64,000 bases of DNA from Terriglobia bacterium. Lineage in GTDB: Bacteria; Acidobacteriota; Terriglobia; Terriglobales; Acidobacteriaceae. The stretch is from assembly GCA_020073645.1 (NCBI GenBank), contig JAIQET010000006.1, positions 62,001-126,000 of the forward strand, read 5' to 3'. Made by a program: the position numbers and the translations under genes. The notes beneath the pieces were generated by a model. That model was not told where the DNA came from, did no database searches, and was given only the letters and a program-made list of their open reading frames with translations. Each line of letters starts with the position of its first letter. Within the stretch, counting starts at the first letter, position 1. Shown one piece after another: positions 30,339 through 39,332 of this stretch.

Positions 30339-31211
30339 ATGTACAAAGCGCTAATCGTTTTAATAGCTCTGCTGGTCGCGTCCACTGTGGCCTGGCCGCA
30401 AGCCAAACTCTCGGCGCACTGGGAGGAATTGACCGCCGCTGACTTCCGCACGGCCATCCAGCAATCCCAGGGAACCTGCCTGTTGCCGTTCGGCATCCTG
30501 GAGAAGCATGGCCCGCACTTGCCCCTAGGCACCGATCTGCTCGACGTGCGCTATGTCGCGTTGCAGGCCGCGCAGCAGGAGTATGCGGTGGTATTTCCCG
30601 AATACTATTTCGGACAGATCTTCGAAGCTCGACACGAGCCCGGCACCATCGCCTACAGCACCCACCTGCAGTTGGAGTTGCTGCAGGAGACCACCGACGA
30701 GATGGCGCGCAACGGATGCAAGAAAGTGATCATCGTCAATGGCCATGGGGGCAACGAGAACCTGCTGCCGTTTTTTGCACAGACGCAACTGGAGAAGCCG
30801 CACGACTACGTGGTCTACGTAGTGGTGCGGGTGGAACCGCCCCCCGGCGGCCCTCCCAGGAAAAGCACCGGCATCGACTGGCATGCCGGCGAGTCCGAAA
30901 CTTCCAGAATGATGGTTGCGCGTCCTGATCTGGTGCACATGGATCGGGCGGGCAACGAGTCAGGAGCGGACTCGGACCGCTTGCATCTTCCGGAAAATGT
31001 CTATACCGGCATCTGGTGGTATGCGCGCTTTCCCAATCACTACTCGGGTGTAGGTTCGGCTGCCACCCGCGAACGCGGCGAGTATGAGATGAAGGCGTGG
31101 CAAGACGGGATCGTGCAGGCGATCCGCGCCGTGAAGGCCGACCAGGAAAGCTTGAAGCTGCAGAACGAATATTTCGAGAAGACTACGCATCCGTTGGATA
31201 CGCGGCCCTAG
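30339..31211 (+). CDS. Secreted creatininase-family amidohydrolase
   Basis: A 290-residue protein with a signal peptide (MYKALIVLIALLVASTVAWP). The creatininase fold follows, with metal-binding motifs GILEKHGPHLPLGTD (about 55-69) and IVNGHGGNENLL (about 134-145), plus a Glu in HAGESETSRMM. The family hydrolyses cyclic amides such as creatinine or removes formamide groups in cofactor and riboflavin pathways; the substrate here is unknown. A signal peptide is unusual for this mostly cytoplasmic family. An extended -10 box (TGCTAAAAT) lies 20 bp or so upstream. Confidence 0.85.
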   Translation: MYKALIVLIALLVASTVAWPQAKLSAHWEELTAADFRTAIQQSQGTCLLPFGILEKHGPHLPLGTDLLDVRYVALQAAQQEYAVVFPEYYFGQIFEARHEPGTIAYSTHLQLELLQETTDEMARNGCKKVIIVNGHGGNENLLPFFAQTQLEKPHDYVVYVVVRVEPPPGGPPRKSTGIDWHAGESETSRMMVARPDLVHMDRAGNESGADSDRLHLPENVYTGIWWYARFPNHYSGVGSAATRERGEYEMKAWQDGIVQAIRAVKADQESLKLQNEYFEKTTHPLDTRP

Positions 31212-31369
31212 CCGGGTGGGTCTCGGGCCGCTCAGGTTTCCCTATTCGGAACCGTTTTCCACCTGTCACATACTTTCGTGACTAGCGGCACAGCCCGCGC
31301 GTACTTCTTTCTCTACTATCGAACCACTCCCGTCCTGGGCTGGCCTCGATCCTACGCGCGAGGCTTGCT

Positions 31370-31918
31370 ATGCCGTCACTCTGGAAAGTAGTTGCTCCCT
31401 GGATTCTCCTGCTTCTCCTGCCCGGGTTCTACCCATCGATGCTCGCCCAGGAAAGGGCCCCGGGAATCGTTCCCGGCACGCCCAGCCTGTCCCAGCTCAG
31501 TCGAAAAGCCGGCTACATTTTCGCTGGTACCGTCACCGCCGTGGAGCGTCTCACACCCACCTCAGCCACCGAGGTCGCGACCATGCGCGTGAGTTTCCAC
31601 GTGGACCAGGCGATTCTCGGTGTCCGAAGAGGCCAGACCCTCACCATTCGCGAGTGGGCCGGCTTATGGGAGTCGGGCGAACGCTATCGCCCCGGGGAGC
31701 GAGTGGTGCTCTTCCTATATCCACCTAGCAAATTGGGACTGACCAGCCCGGTGGGAGGACCAGCGGGCCGATTCTCGGTGGACGGCGATGGCGACGTGGC
31801 TCTGGATCCGTCGCGAAGCAGCACCCTTGATCCCGCCGACAAAGCCCAGATCAAAGGAAACAGACACCTGAGCAGCAGCGATTTTGTCCGCGCCATCCGC
31901 CGGGCGCAGGAGGAGTGA
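31370..31918 (+). CDS. Secreted hypothetical protein
   Basis: A 182-residue protein with a signal peptide (MPSLWKVVAPWILLLLLPGF). A compact beta-rich domain follows (FAGTVTAVERL; VSFHVDQAILGVRRGQTLTI; YRPGERVVLFLYPPS), which resembles small OB-like or NTR-like secreted domains but cannot be assigned. The stop is four bases before the next ATG, so it is co-transcribed with the giant protein and may assist or accompany it outside the cell. Confidence 0.75.
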   Translation: MPSLWKVVAPWILLLLLPGFYPSMLAQERAPGIVPGTPSLSQLSRKAGYIFAGTVTAVERLTPTSATEVATMRVSFHVDQAILGVRRGQTLTIREWAGLWESGERYRPGERVVLFLYPPSKLGLTSPVGGPAGRFSVDGDGDVALDPSRSSTLDPADKAQIKGNRHLSSSDFVRAIRRAQEE

Positions 31919-31921
31919 GCC

Positions 31922-34900
31922 ATGCAAACCGGTTTTGATTCTTCTGATGGCCGTGGGGAACGGCGAGGCTTCCAGGTGCTGGCCGGAGGCGCCCATTCTC
32001 ACGCGACACCACTGGTCCGCTGGTTCTGGTGGCTGCTGTGTGCAGGACTGCTGGCATTCCTGGTGCTGGTGGTGCTGCCACAACTCCTGCACGCAGGCGG
32101 TCCCCGCTACATAGCGGGAAGCACCTACTTCGATCCGGGAACGAAAGGCGTGCCCCTGACCTGGGCGCAAGGCGCGGTCAATTACTACACCGACCAGGGA
32201 GATCTCAGTCCGCTGCTGCCGCAAGCCGGCGCCAACGACTTCGTGGCCGATGCCTTCAGCCGCTGGACCTCCATCTCCACCGCCGCAGTGTCGTCCACGT
32301 TGGCCGGCCAACTCAGCGAAGATGTCAGCGGCGCCAATGTGATCGCCAACCCGGACGGCACCATCACCATGCCGTCCGACATCCTGCCTGATGCACTGAC
32401 CAAACCCCTGGCTATCGTTTACGATGCCGACGGACAAGTGACCGACGCGCTGCTGGGCCTGGGCGCAGGCGGAGCCGATTACTGTTTCACCAACGCGGTT
32501 TTCGGCGGACCCGACAACCTCAGTACCGACGCCCACATCGTCCATGCCTTGATCATCATGAATGGAAACTGCGCCCAGACTCCCGCCCAGTTGCCCGACG
32601 TGAAGTACCGCCTGGTGCGTGTATTGGGACGCGTGCTCGGTCTCGACTGGTCGCAGGCCAACCTGAACGTCATCACTCGCAAACCGGTCCCCACCGCCGA
32701 CGACTACAACGGCTTCACCATCATGCATGCGCTGGACCCCGACACCTGTGTCCCCATCTCGGTCTGCTATCCCAACGCCGACCTGCCCAAGATGGATGAT
32801 CGCGCCGCGCTCTCGCGCTTGTATCCCGTGACCACCGAGAACCAGGACCGCTTCCCCGGGAAGCAACTGTTCTTCGAGAACACCATCCGCATTCATGGCG
32901 CTGCGCACTTCGTGGATGACAGTGGATCGCCCGCCCAAGGCATGCAGGGCGTCAACGTGGTGGCACGATGGATTGACCCCGGCACCGGCAAAGCTTCACG
33001 CAGTTCGGTGGCAACTTCTGTTTCCGGTTTCCTGTTCCGCGGAAATGCCGGGAACCCCGTGAACGGTTTCACCGACAGCACGGGACAAAACTATGACCGC
33101 TTCGGCTCCGATGATGCTTCACTCGAAGGCTGGTTTGATCTGGCCGGACTCGAGATTCCCAACGGCGCCGGCAGCGCGCAGTATCAATTAAGCATAGAAG
33201 TTCTGGATCCGCTTTGGTCGCAGGCCGTGGGCCCTTACGGCCCCTGGCAAGTGCAGCCATCGGGCGCGGCGCAGGCGATCACTGTGACGGTGAGCAAGGG
33301 CGGAGATGTGCAGCAGGACATCCTGATGCAAGGCAGTGCAATTCAAACTCAGGATACCTACGGCTCGGAAGACTACTCCAACCCCGCGCCCTTACCTGCT
33401 TCCGGAGATTGGATGGGATCGCTCAGCGGCTATGGCAATACCGACTACTTCTCGTTCTCCGGTCAAAACAACCGCACCCTCTCGGTGGAGGTGACGGCGA
33501 TGGATGAAACCAGCGCTGCCTCGCAGAGCAAATCTCTGCCCGTCATCGGCATCTGGGCGCTGCCCGATCCGCCGGGAACGCTGCCCCCGGCAGCCACGCC
33601 GATGGCGTTCAACACTCTCAACTTCGGGATGACCCGCCTGGACGCAGTGTTGTTCGGCGCCGGCGATTTCCGCATCGGCGTAGCCGACTATCGCGGCGAC
33701 GGCCGTCCCGACTACTCGTATCACATGCGGCTCTTTTACGGGGACACGGTGACCCCGGCTCGGGCCAACGTCGGCGGCGGAACGCCTTTGACTGTGAACG
33801 GTTTTGGCTTCCGGCCAGGGAACACCGCGGCCGTGGGCACGACCAGTGCGGCCATGCTGTCGGTATCGCCGAACCAGGTGATGATGACCGCACCCGCTAT
33901 GGCGGATGGCCTGCAGGCCATCACCCTCAGCGATCCCGACACCGGTTCCGCCTCCACCATGACCGACGTCCTGACCTATGGCGCAGGCCCCAACGACACC
34001 ATCAGCCTGATCGCCGGCTCGAATCCCGCCACACCGGTAGGAGCCGTGGCGGCCAACCCCATCCGCGTAGCGGCTTATGCGGCCGATGGCGTAACACCGG
34101 TCGCCGGGGCAAGCATCTTCTTCAGCGTCACGCCCCACGCCGCATTCTCAGCGTGCGGCAACGCAGCCAGTTGCACCCTGCTCACCGATGAAAGCGGGCA
34201 GGTCTCCACCCGCGTGACGGTGCTTAGCGCAGGCACCATGACCATAACCGCGGCGCTGGCGCCGGCCTCGTACAATCCGCCAAAGACCGTGCAGACCGGG
34301 CTGCAAGGAACGTCGTCGGCGCTCGACATCGCCCTGACTTCGCCGTACGTCTGGATTGCCCAAGGAGCTTCGCTCGACGTCCCCCTGACCGCGCGCTTGC
34401 TCTCGTTCGGCTCGCCTGTGGCCGGGCGCACCGTCAACTACCAGGTGGTCAAAGGATCGGGCACGCTCACCTTCACCACCACCACCACCAACGCCAGCGG
34501 AGACTCCAACAACGCTGTGCACCTCTCGAACATGAGCGCAGATGTGTGGGTCAGTGCCTGCGTGGAGCCGGGAGACAATCCCTGCCAGACCTTCTACCTG
34601 ACCTCGGTGTTGACCTCGGCGCTCCAGCTGCAACCGGTGGATGGGAGCGTTCAAGTGATCTCTGCGGATCAGAATTTCCACCTGGTCACCGTGCGTGTGA
34701 CCGATTCCTCCACTCCGTCCAACCCGGTGCGCGGCGCCGGCGTGGTCTTTGAGCAAATGGTGTACCGGCTGGAAGGAGGCTGCCCGGTTGTACAGGGTCC
34801 CGGGGACACCATCATCATCCGGCATCCCACGCCGGTAATTGTGTCGTCGTCGCAGACAACGGTGCAGTCCGACACCGACGGCTTAGCCAGTGTCACGCCT

Positions 34901-35083
34901 TCGACCGGCGGCGTGCAGGGAACCGCCGAGATTGCAGGCACCGCCACCGCCGGCGCCAGCGCGCTCACGTTCGCCCTGGAATCGCTGTCGCCAATGGGGG
35001 ACCCCGGCGACGGCAGCGGGCCCCCGACCGGTGGGAATCCCGGTAAGGGACACGCTCCGAAGCCGTGGAGAGGAACACAGTAG
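31922..35083 (+). CDS. Giant surface protein: degenerate matrixin-like domain plus Ig/IPT repeats
   Basis: 1053 residues. An N-terminal hydrophobic segment (about 38-60) exports or anchors it. Residues 60-320 resemble an acidobacterial matrixin-type metalloprotease domain, but the zinc motif reads VRVLGRVLGLDWS where HExGHxxGxxH is expected: all zinc His and the catalytic Glu are lost. An IPT/TIG domain (VTPARANVGGGTPLTVNGFG) and two or more bacterial Ig-like domains follow (SIFFSVTPHAAFSACGNAAS; GQVSTRVTVLSAGTMTITA). It probably works as an adhesive or structural extracellular protein. It is coupled to the preceding secreted gene. Confidence 0.7.
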   Translation: MQTGFDSSDGRGERRGFQVLAGGAHSHATPLVRWFWWLLCAGLLAFLVLVVLPQLLHAGGPRYIAGSTYFDPGTKGVPLTWAQGAVNYYTDQGDLSPLLPQAGANDFVADAFSRWTSISTAAVSSTLAGQLSEDVSGANVIANPDGTITMPSDILPDALTKPLAIVYDADGQVTDALLGLGAGGADYCFTNAVFGGPDNLSTDAHIVHALIIMNGNCAQTPAQLPDVKYRLVRVLGRVLGLDWSQANLNVITRKPVPTADDYNGFTIMHALDPDTCVPISVCYPNADLPKMDDRAALSRLYPVTTENQDRFPGKQLFFENTIRIHGAAHFVDDSGSPAQGMQGVNVVARWIDPGTGKASRSSVATSVSGFLFRGNAGNPVNGFTDSTGQNYDRFGSDDASLEGWFDLAGLEIPNGAGSAQYQLSIEVLDPLWSQAVGPYGPWQVQPSGAAQAITVTVSKGGDVQQDILMQGSAIQTQDTYGSEDYSNPAPLPASGDWMGSLSGYGNTDYFSFSGQNNRTLSVEVTAMDETSAASQSKSLPVIGIWALPDPPGTLPPAATPMAFNTLNFGMTRLDAVLFGAGDFRIGVADYRGDGRPDYSYHMRLFYGDTVTPARANVGGGTPLTVNGFGFRPGNTAAVGTTSAAMLSVSPNQVMMTAPAMADGLQAITLSDPDTGSASTMTDVLTYGAGPNDTISLIAGSNPATPVGAVAANPIRVAAYAADGVTPVAGASIFFSVTPHAAFSACGNAASCTLLTDESGQVSTRVTVLSAGTMTITAALAPASYNPPKTVQTGLQGTSSALDIALTSPYVWIAQGASLDVPLTARLLSFGSPVAGRTVNYQVVKGSGTLTFTTTTTNASGDSNNAVHLSNMSADVWVSACVEPGDNPCQTFYLTSVLTSALQLQPVDGSVQVISADQNFHLVTVRVTDSSTPSNPVRGAGVVFEQMVYRLEGGCPVVQGPGDTIIIRHPTPVIVSSSQTTVQSDTDGLASVTPSTGGVQGTAEIAGTATAGASALTFALESLSPMGDPGDGSGPPTGGNPGKGHAPKPWRGTQ

Positions 35084-35121
35084 CGGAATAATCCAGCCGC
35101 GGAGCGGCGGCAGAACAAAAG

Positions 35122-35141
35122 CCCCGGGCGTGAGCCCGGGG
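35122..35141. repeat. GC-rich hairpin after the giant gene
   Basis: CCCCGGGC and GCCCGGGG pair over eight bases around a GTGA loop. There is no T-run after it, so it looks like a dispersed hairpin repeat rather than a classical terminator. Confidence 0.5.
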
Positions 35142-35163
35142 TGAGCTATGGAGCAATCCAGGT

Positions 35164-35617
35164 TTGATGGCGTCATCCCGAAGCCCGGCGCACTTCAGCC
35201 GGGCGAGGGACCCGGCGCGCAGTGGCAATGCACTATGGGAGAGCCCAAGCACTTTTACGTCTACATCATGGCCAGCAATTCGCGGCACCACGTGCTTTAT
35301 ACCGGCGTGACCGGCAACCTGTCTCGGCGTGTCTTCGAGCACAAGCGCAAGCTGATCCCGGGATTCACCAGCAAGTACAACGTTACGCGACTCGTATACT
35401 ACGAAATGTTCTGCTACTCCGACATGGCGATCGCACGCGAGAAGGAAATCAAAGGCTGGCGTCGCAACAAGAAGATCACGCTGATCGAAGGCATGAATCC
35501 GCACTGGTACGACTTGGCGTCGCAATGGGAAGATGTCTACAAGCCCGACCCTGGCGTCGTGGGCACTGCACGCCGGGTCCTTCGCGGCCTGAACGGCCAC
35601 TCAGGATGACGCCATCA
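35164..35617 (+). mobile_element. GIY-YIG element: gene between GGCGTCATCC inverted repeats
   Basis: Left arm 35166-35229 (ATGGCGTCATCC, an inner hairpin AGCCCGGC..GCCGGGC, GGACCCGGCGCGCAGTG) and right arm from about 35563 to 35615 (the complement reads ATGGCGTCATCC, an inner GCC..GGC hairpin, GGACCCGGCGTGCAGTG) form inverted repeats. They differ mainly in the inner hairpin. Only the GIY-YIG gene lies between. Its reading frame continues through both arms, and its TGA stop is part of the right arm. Confidence 0.65.
35235..35609 (+). CDS. GIY-YIG nuclease domain protein
   Basis: A 124-residue single-domain protein of the UPF0213/YhbQ-like GIY-YIG group. The GIY strand is FYVYIMAS (7-14), the YIG strand VLYTGVTGN (20-28), followed by RRVFEHKRKL with the conserved Arg, and AREKEIKGWRRNKK with the catalytic-type Glu at about 71. 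GIY-YIG enzymes cut DNA with a single metal ion. Residues after about 108 (TARRVLRGLNGHSG) are encoded by the right repeat arm, and codons upstream of the chosen ATG come from the left arm. No intron or recombination gene is adjacent. Confidence 0.9.
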   Translation: MGEPKHFYVYIMASNSRHHVLYTGVTGNLSRRVFEHKRKLIPGFTSKYNVTRLVYYEMFCYSDMAIAREKEIKGWRRNKKITLIEGMNPHWYDLASQWEDVYKPDPGVVGTARRVLRGLNGHSG

Positions 35618-35694
35618 TAGTGGGTGGTGGGATTCGCATTCATGTCCTGGCGTCATCGTGTGGGTGGGGCATTGGCCGCTCCACCTCTCTCCCG

Positions 35695-35821
35695 GCGTCA
35701 TCCCGAAGCCCGGCGCACTTCAGCCGGGCGAGGGATCCGGCGTGCACTGCCAACCCACGCAGCCTTGCCGCTGCACGCCGGGTCCTTCGCGGCCTGGGCG
35801 GCCGCTCAGGATGACGCCATA
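35695..35821. repeat. ORF-less GGCGTCATCC element
   Basis: Left arm 35695-35747 and right arm about 35768-35819 are inverted repeats nearly identical to the arms of the GIY-YIG element 80 bp away, with only about 20 bp between them. It looks like an internal deletion product (MITE-like). Confidence 0.8.
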
Positions 35822-35833
35822 AAGGGGGGCACC

Positions 35834-38008
35834 CTACTTCTTCACCCACTCATCCACCCAATCGTTCACCGTCTTCCACCAGAGCTGCGAGTTCTGCGGC
35901 TTGAGCACCCAGTGGCCCTCATCGGGGAAGTAAAGCATCTTCGACGGCACTCCCAGCCGCTGCAAAGTCGTGAAGAGTTGGAAGCCTTCCGACACGTCGA
36001 GCCGGTAATCGAGCTGGCTGTGGACCACCAGCGTCGGCGTCTTGAAATTCGTCGCGCTCAGGTGCGGCGACCATTTGTCGTACATCGCGCGATTGGTGTA
36101 GGGCGTGCCTTTGAGCTCCCACTCGGGGAACCAGAGTTCTTCGGTCGTGCCCCAGGCAGCCGTGGTGTTGAACGTGCCATCGTGCGACACGATGCACTTG
36201 AAGCGGTCGGTGTGCCCGAGAATCCAGTTGGCCATGTAGCCGCCGTAGCTGGCGCCTAGCGCGCACTCGCGGGCTTTATCAATGAACGGATAGGTCTTCT
36301 CGGCGTAGTCGAGGCCCTTCATCAGGTCTTCATAGGGGGCGCCGCCCCAGTCGCCGTTGATGGCGTCAATGAACTTCTGCCCGTAGCCGGTCGAGCCGTG
36401 GAAGTTGATCATGACGACCACGTAGCCGTTGGCGGCGAAGAGCTCGGGATTCCAGCGGTAGCTCCAGTCGTCTCCCCAGGCCCCCTGCGGCCCGCCGTGG
36501 ATGAGGAACTTCACGGGATATTTCTTGCTGGGGTCGAAGTTGGGCGGCTTAACCAGAAAGCCCTGGACCTTGTCACCGTGAGCGCCGGGGAACCAGAAGG
36601 ATTCGAGAGGGGACATGGAAATTTGGGAGAGGACGGGATCGTTGAGGTGGGTGAGCTGTGCCGCGGTACGCGTGTCCAAGACGACCTGGGCGTTGGGTGT
36701 GTGAGGGTACATCTGCATGCTGTACAGGCTCTCCGCTACTTTGCCGTGAGTGATGTCAACCCAGTAGATTTCGTTTGGGGCCTTCAGCGACATTCGCGTA
36801 AACAGCAAGGTCTTGCCATCGCTCGTAATGCTGAGATCATCGTCATGTCCGCGGAGGATTTGCCATATTACATTGGGACTCTCCACAAAGACACGGTTAC
36901 TGAACTCCTCCGCTGTGAAGTAGGTCGACTTCGAATCCGGCGCCCACGTGAACGTCCCCACCCACCGGTCAAAGAATTCGGTCAAACTCTTGTTTTCGCC
37001 CGTCTTTCGGTCATACAGCATCAGCCGGAACCGGTCGCTCTCGTATCCCGGACGCTGCTGGGCCCGGTAGGCGATGTACTTGCCATCGGGCGAATAGAGC
37101 GGCGTCGAGTCACTGGCGGGATTGTCGGCGGTGATGTTCCTGGTCTGCGCCAAAACCTGGGCGGACGAGGCGTCCGCCCCTACGTGGACCGGGACGATCC
37201 AAAGATTATTGTTGGTGGAAGTGGCTTCGACCTTGTCGTGGTTCGAGGTGTAGCAAATCTCCTGGCCGTCGGGCGAGAAAGCGTAGTTGTCCTGCCCGCC
37301 GAGCGAGAACGGCGGGGCGTCATAGTCGCCGGGAGTGAGGTCCCGATAGGTCGTCTGAGCTTCCCGAGAAACGTACGACTCGGGCGCCTCGGTTATGAAG
37401 ATGTGAGTGCGTTTTCCGTTCTTGTACGCATTCCAGTGACGATACAAGAGGTGGTCGAAAACGAGTGCCTGCACCTTTGATTGTTTATGGTCTTGTAGTT
37501 TCTTCGCATTGCAAGATTCTTCAGCGGCAGGTGCACCCTCGCATTCTGGATAAACATCGGACGTAAAAAGAATGTTCTTGCCATCCGGCGACCAAATTTC
37601 CCCGCTGGCCTCGGTTGGAATGCGGGTCCACTGCCGGGCAGCCATAACACTGCCTGACTTGCCATCGAATTCTGCAACCCATACTTGTGATCCGCCGTCT
37701 TTGTTTGAAAGGAAAGCGAAGAGTTTTCCATCCGGCGACCAGCGCGGTCGGTAGGCGTCCTGGTCGGCGATGATCTCGCGCTCCTGTCCGCCGGCGGTTG
37801 GCACCATCCAGATGTGCGGCGTTTTGGTGTTGGCTGCCAGATCCACGTCCACTGCCGCGAACAGCACCCACTTGCCGTCCGGCGAGGGCACCGGCTCGGC
37901 CACCCGCTTGAGCGACATCATGTCTTCAAAGGTGAAAGGGTGCTTGGCTTGGGCAAAGGCGGGAACAACGTAAAGAAGTGTAAAGAGAAAGAGTAAGAAA
38001 CGGCGCAT
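35834..38008 (-). CDS. Secreted S9-family prolyl oligopeptidase-type peptidase
   Basis: About 724 residues. The ATG at 38008 opens a signal peptide (MRRFLLFLFTLLYVVPAFA); an in-frame ATG at 38059 lies in repeat sequence. A seven-bladed propeller follows with WD40-like PD repeats (SPDGKWVLFAA; WSPDGKLFAFLSN; YSPDGKYIAYRA). The C-terminal alpha/beta-hydrolase domain has HGGPQGAWGDDWSY, the nucleophile GASYGGYMANW, an Asp in SQLDYRLD and His in DEGHWVL. It cleaves peptides in the periplasm. A stretch near 37160 (DASSAQVLA) encodes a GGACGAGGCGTCCGCC palindrome like other dispersed repeats. Confidence 0.93.
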   Translation of the reverse strand: MRRFLLFLFTLLYVVPAFAQAKHPFTFEDMMSLKRVAEPVPSPDGKWVLFAAVDVDLAANTKTPHIWMVPTAGGQEREIIADQDAYRPRWSPDGKLFAFLSNKDGGSQVWVAEFDGKSGSVMAARQWTRIPTEASGEIWSPDGKNILFTSDVYPECEGAPAAEESCNAKKLQDHKQSKVQALVFDHLLYRHWNAYKNGKRTHIFITEAPESYVSREAQTTYRDLTPGDYDAPPFSLGGQDNYAFSPDGQEICYTSNHDKVEATSTNNNLWIVPVHVGADASSAQVLAQTRNITADNPASDSTPLYSPDGKYIAYRAQQRPGYESDRFRLMLYDRKTGENKSLTEFFDRWVGTFTWAPDSKSTYFTAEEFSNRVFVESPNVIWQILRGHDDDLSITSDGKTLLFTRMSLKAPNEIYWVDITHGKVAESLYSMQMYPHTPNAQVVLDTRTAAQLTHLNDPVLSQISMSPLESFWFPGAHGDKVQGFLVKPPNFDPSKKYPVKFLIHGGPQGAWGDDWSYRWNPELFAANGYVVVMINFHGSTGYGQKFIDAINGDWGGAPYEDLMKGLDYAEKTYPFIDKARECALGASYGGYMANWILGHTDRFKCIVSHDGTFNTTAAWGTTEELWFPEWELKGTPYTNRAMYDKWSPHLSATNFKTPTLVVHSQLDYRLDVSEGFQLFTTLQRLGVPSKMLYFPDEGHWVLKPQNSQLWWKTVNDWVDEWVKK

Positions 38009-38047
38009 GAGGTACCTCCGCCAAACCCGCAAGTGTAAACCATTCGC

Positions 38048-38182
38048 AGCACTCAGCATTCAGCCATTCAAGACCTAATGGCGTCATCCCGAAGCCCGGC
38101 GCAGTTCAGCCGGGCGAGGGATCTTGCGCGCACCACCAAGGCTCTCCGCTGGCTGAATGCTGAGTGCTGAATGCTGACTGCT
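38048..38182. repeat. Composite element: heptamer arms around a GTCATCC repeat
   Basis: Left arm AGCACTC, AGCATTC, AGCC (38048-38065); right arm GGCT, GAATGCT, GAGTGCT, GAATGCT, GACTGCT (38151-38182). The core holds one GGCGTCATCC arm (38078-38140). Same composite design as 13606 and 39177. Downstream, 38183-38338 shows no gene. Confidence 0.85.
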
Positions 38183-38338
38183 GTTTTTCCGGCAACTCTA
38201 TCCATCCCTTGGCATCTAACTAACAGGCAGAACTGCAGCTCCCCTGCTTCCGGCCCCCTGAGCGGAGAGGGTTCGGCAGCGGGGGAGCGGCAGTGACCTA
38301 CCCGGCGGGGCTTCCCGATTTTCGTTACACTAATCGTT

Positions 38339-39178
38339 ATGAGATCCATGTTGCGTTTCGTACTCGGCCTGGTCTCGGCCATTGTCCTCTGCGCATCCCT
38401 GCCTGCGCTTGCCCAGGAAGGCCCTCTCGATCCCGCACAGCCTAAGGGAACCACACCGGAACAGATCATCCAGCGCTTCGCCGCCAAAGAAAGGGAATTC
38501 AGGGAGGCACGCGAACGCTACACCTTTCGCCAGGACGTGAAGGTGCAGACAGTTGACGGCGACACCGTCGACGGCGAGTACCACGAAGTTTTTGACGTGG
38601 TTTTTGACGACCAGGGAAAGCGCCTGGAGAACGTGGTGTTTGCCCCGCAAAGCTCGCTGGTAAGGATTCAGATGTCGCCCGAGGACCTCGACGACATCCG
38701 CCACCGGCTGCCCTTCGTGCTTACCAGCGATGAGATTCCCGAATACCAGATCATGTACGTGGGCCAGCAGCAGGAGGACGAGCTGCATTGCTACGTTTTC
38801 GACATCGCCCCCAAAGAGATCGTGGGCAAGAAGCGTTATTTCCAGGGACGCATCTGGGTGGACGACCGCGATTTTCAGGTGGTGAAAACCTACGGCAAGA
38901 CGGTGCCCGACATTCGCAAGAAGCGCCAGGAAAACTTGTTCCCCAAATTCACCACCTGGCGCGAGCAGATCGACGGGAAGTACTGGTTCCCCACCTACAC
39001 CAAGGCCGACGACGAACTACACTTCTCGCAGGGCGACGTGCACATCCGCGAGATCGTGAAGTACACCGACTACAAGCAATTCAAGTCCAAGGTAACGATT
39101 ACCTACGAGGGCAAGGAATTGCCCAAGGGTGAGAAGCCATCCGAGCAACCGCAGCCGCCACAACGACCACCGCAATAG
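38339..39178 (+). CDS. Secreted outer-membrane-lipoprotein-sorting-like protein
   Basis: A 279-residue protein with a signal peptide (MRSMLRFVLGLVSAIVLCAS). A beta-rich domain follows with RYTFRQDVKVQTVDGDTVDG, FDIAPKEIVGKKRYFQGRIW and VDDRDFQVVKTYGKTVPD, the pattern of LolA/LolB-like half-barrels. Role in lipoprotein or lipid handling is inferred from that likeness only. The C-terminus is Pro/Gln-rich. Its TAG stop overlaps the first unit of the next heptamer arm. It stands alone between two composite repeats. Confidence 0.7.
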   Translation: MRSMLRFVLGLVSAIVLCASLPALAQEGPLDPAQPKGTTPEQIIQRFAAKEREFREARERYTFRQDVKVQTVDGDTVDGEYHEVFDVVFDDQGKRLENVVFAPQSSLVRIQMSPEDLDDIRHRLPFVLTSDEIPEYQIMYVGQQQEDELHCYVFDIAPKEIVGKKRYFQGRIWVDDRDFQVVKTYGKTVPDIRKKRQENLFPKFTTWREQIDGKYWFPTYTKADDELHFSQGDVHIREIVKYTDYKQFKSKVTITYEGKELPKGEKPSEQPQPPQRPPQ

Positions 39179-39332
39179 CAGTCAGCATTCAGCATTCAGC
39201 CATTCTAGAGTTAATGGCGTCATCCTGAACCCGGCGTCAGCCGGGTGAAGGACCTTGCGCGCACTACCACTGCCCTGGTCGCTGTCAACGAACCTAGCTT
39301 GGCTGAGTGCTGACTGCTGAGTGCTGACTGCT
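39177..39332. repeat. Composite element: heptamer arms around a GTCATCC repeat
   Basis: Left arm 39177-39201 (AGCAGTC, AGCATTC, AGCATTC, AGCC), right arm 39301-39332 (GGCT, GAGTGCT, GACTGCT, GAGTGCT, GACTGCT), core with a GGCGTCATCC arm near 39212-39270. It spans the whole gap between the LolA-like gene and the HNH gene. Confidence 0.87.

Noticed and set aside
36398..37480. Long open frame antisense to the S9 peptidase
   Set aside because: The opposite strand codes for a complete peptidase with propeller and catalytic motifs; the antisense frame is a by-product of high-G+C codon use.
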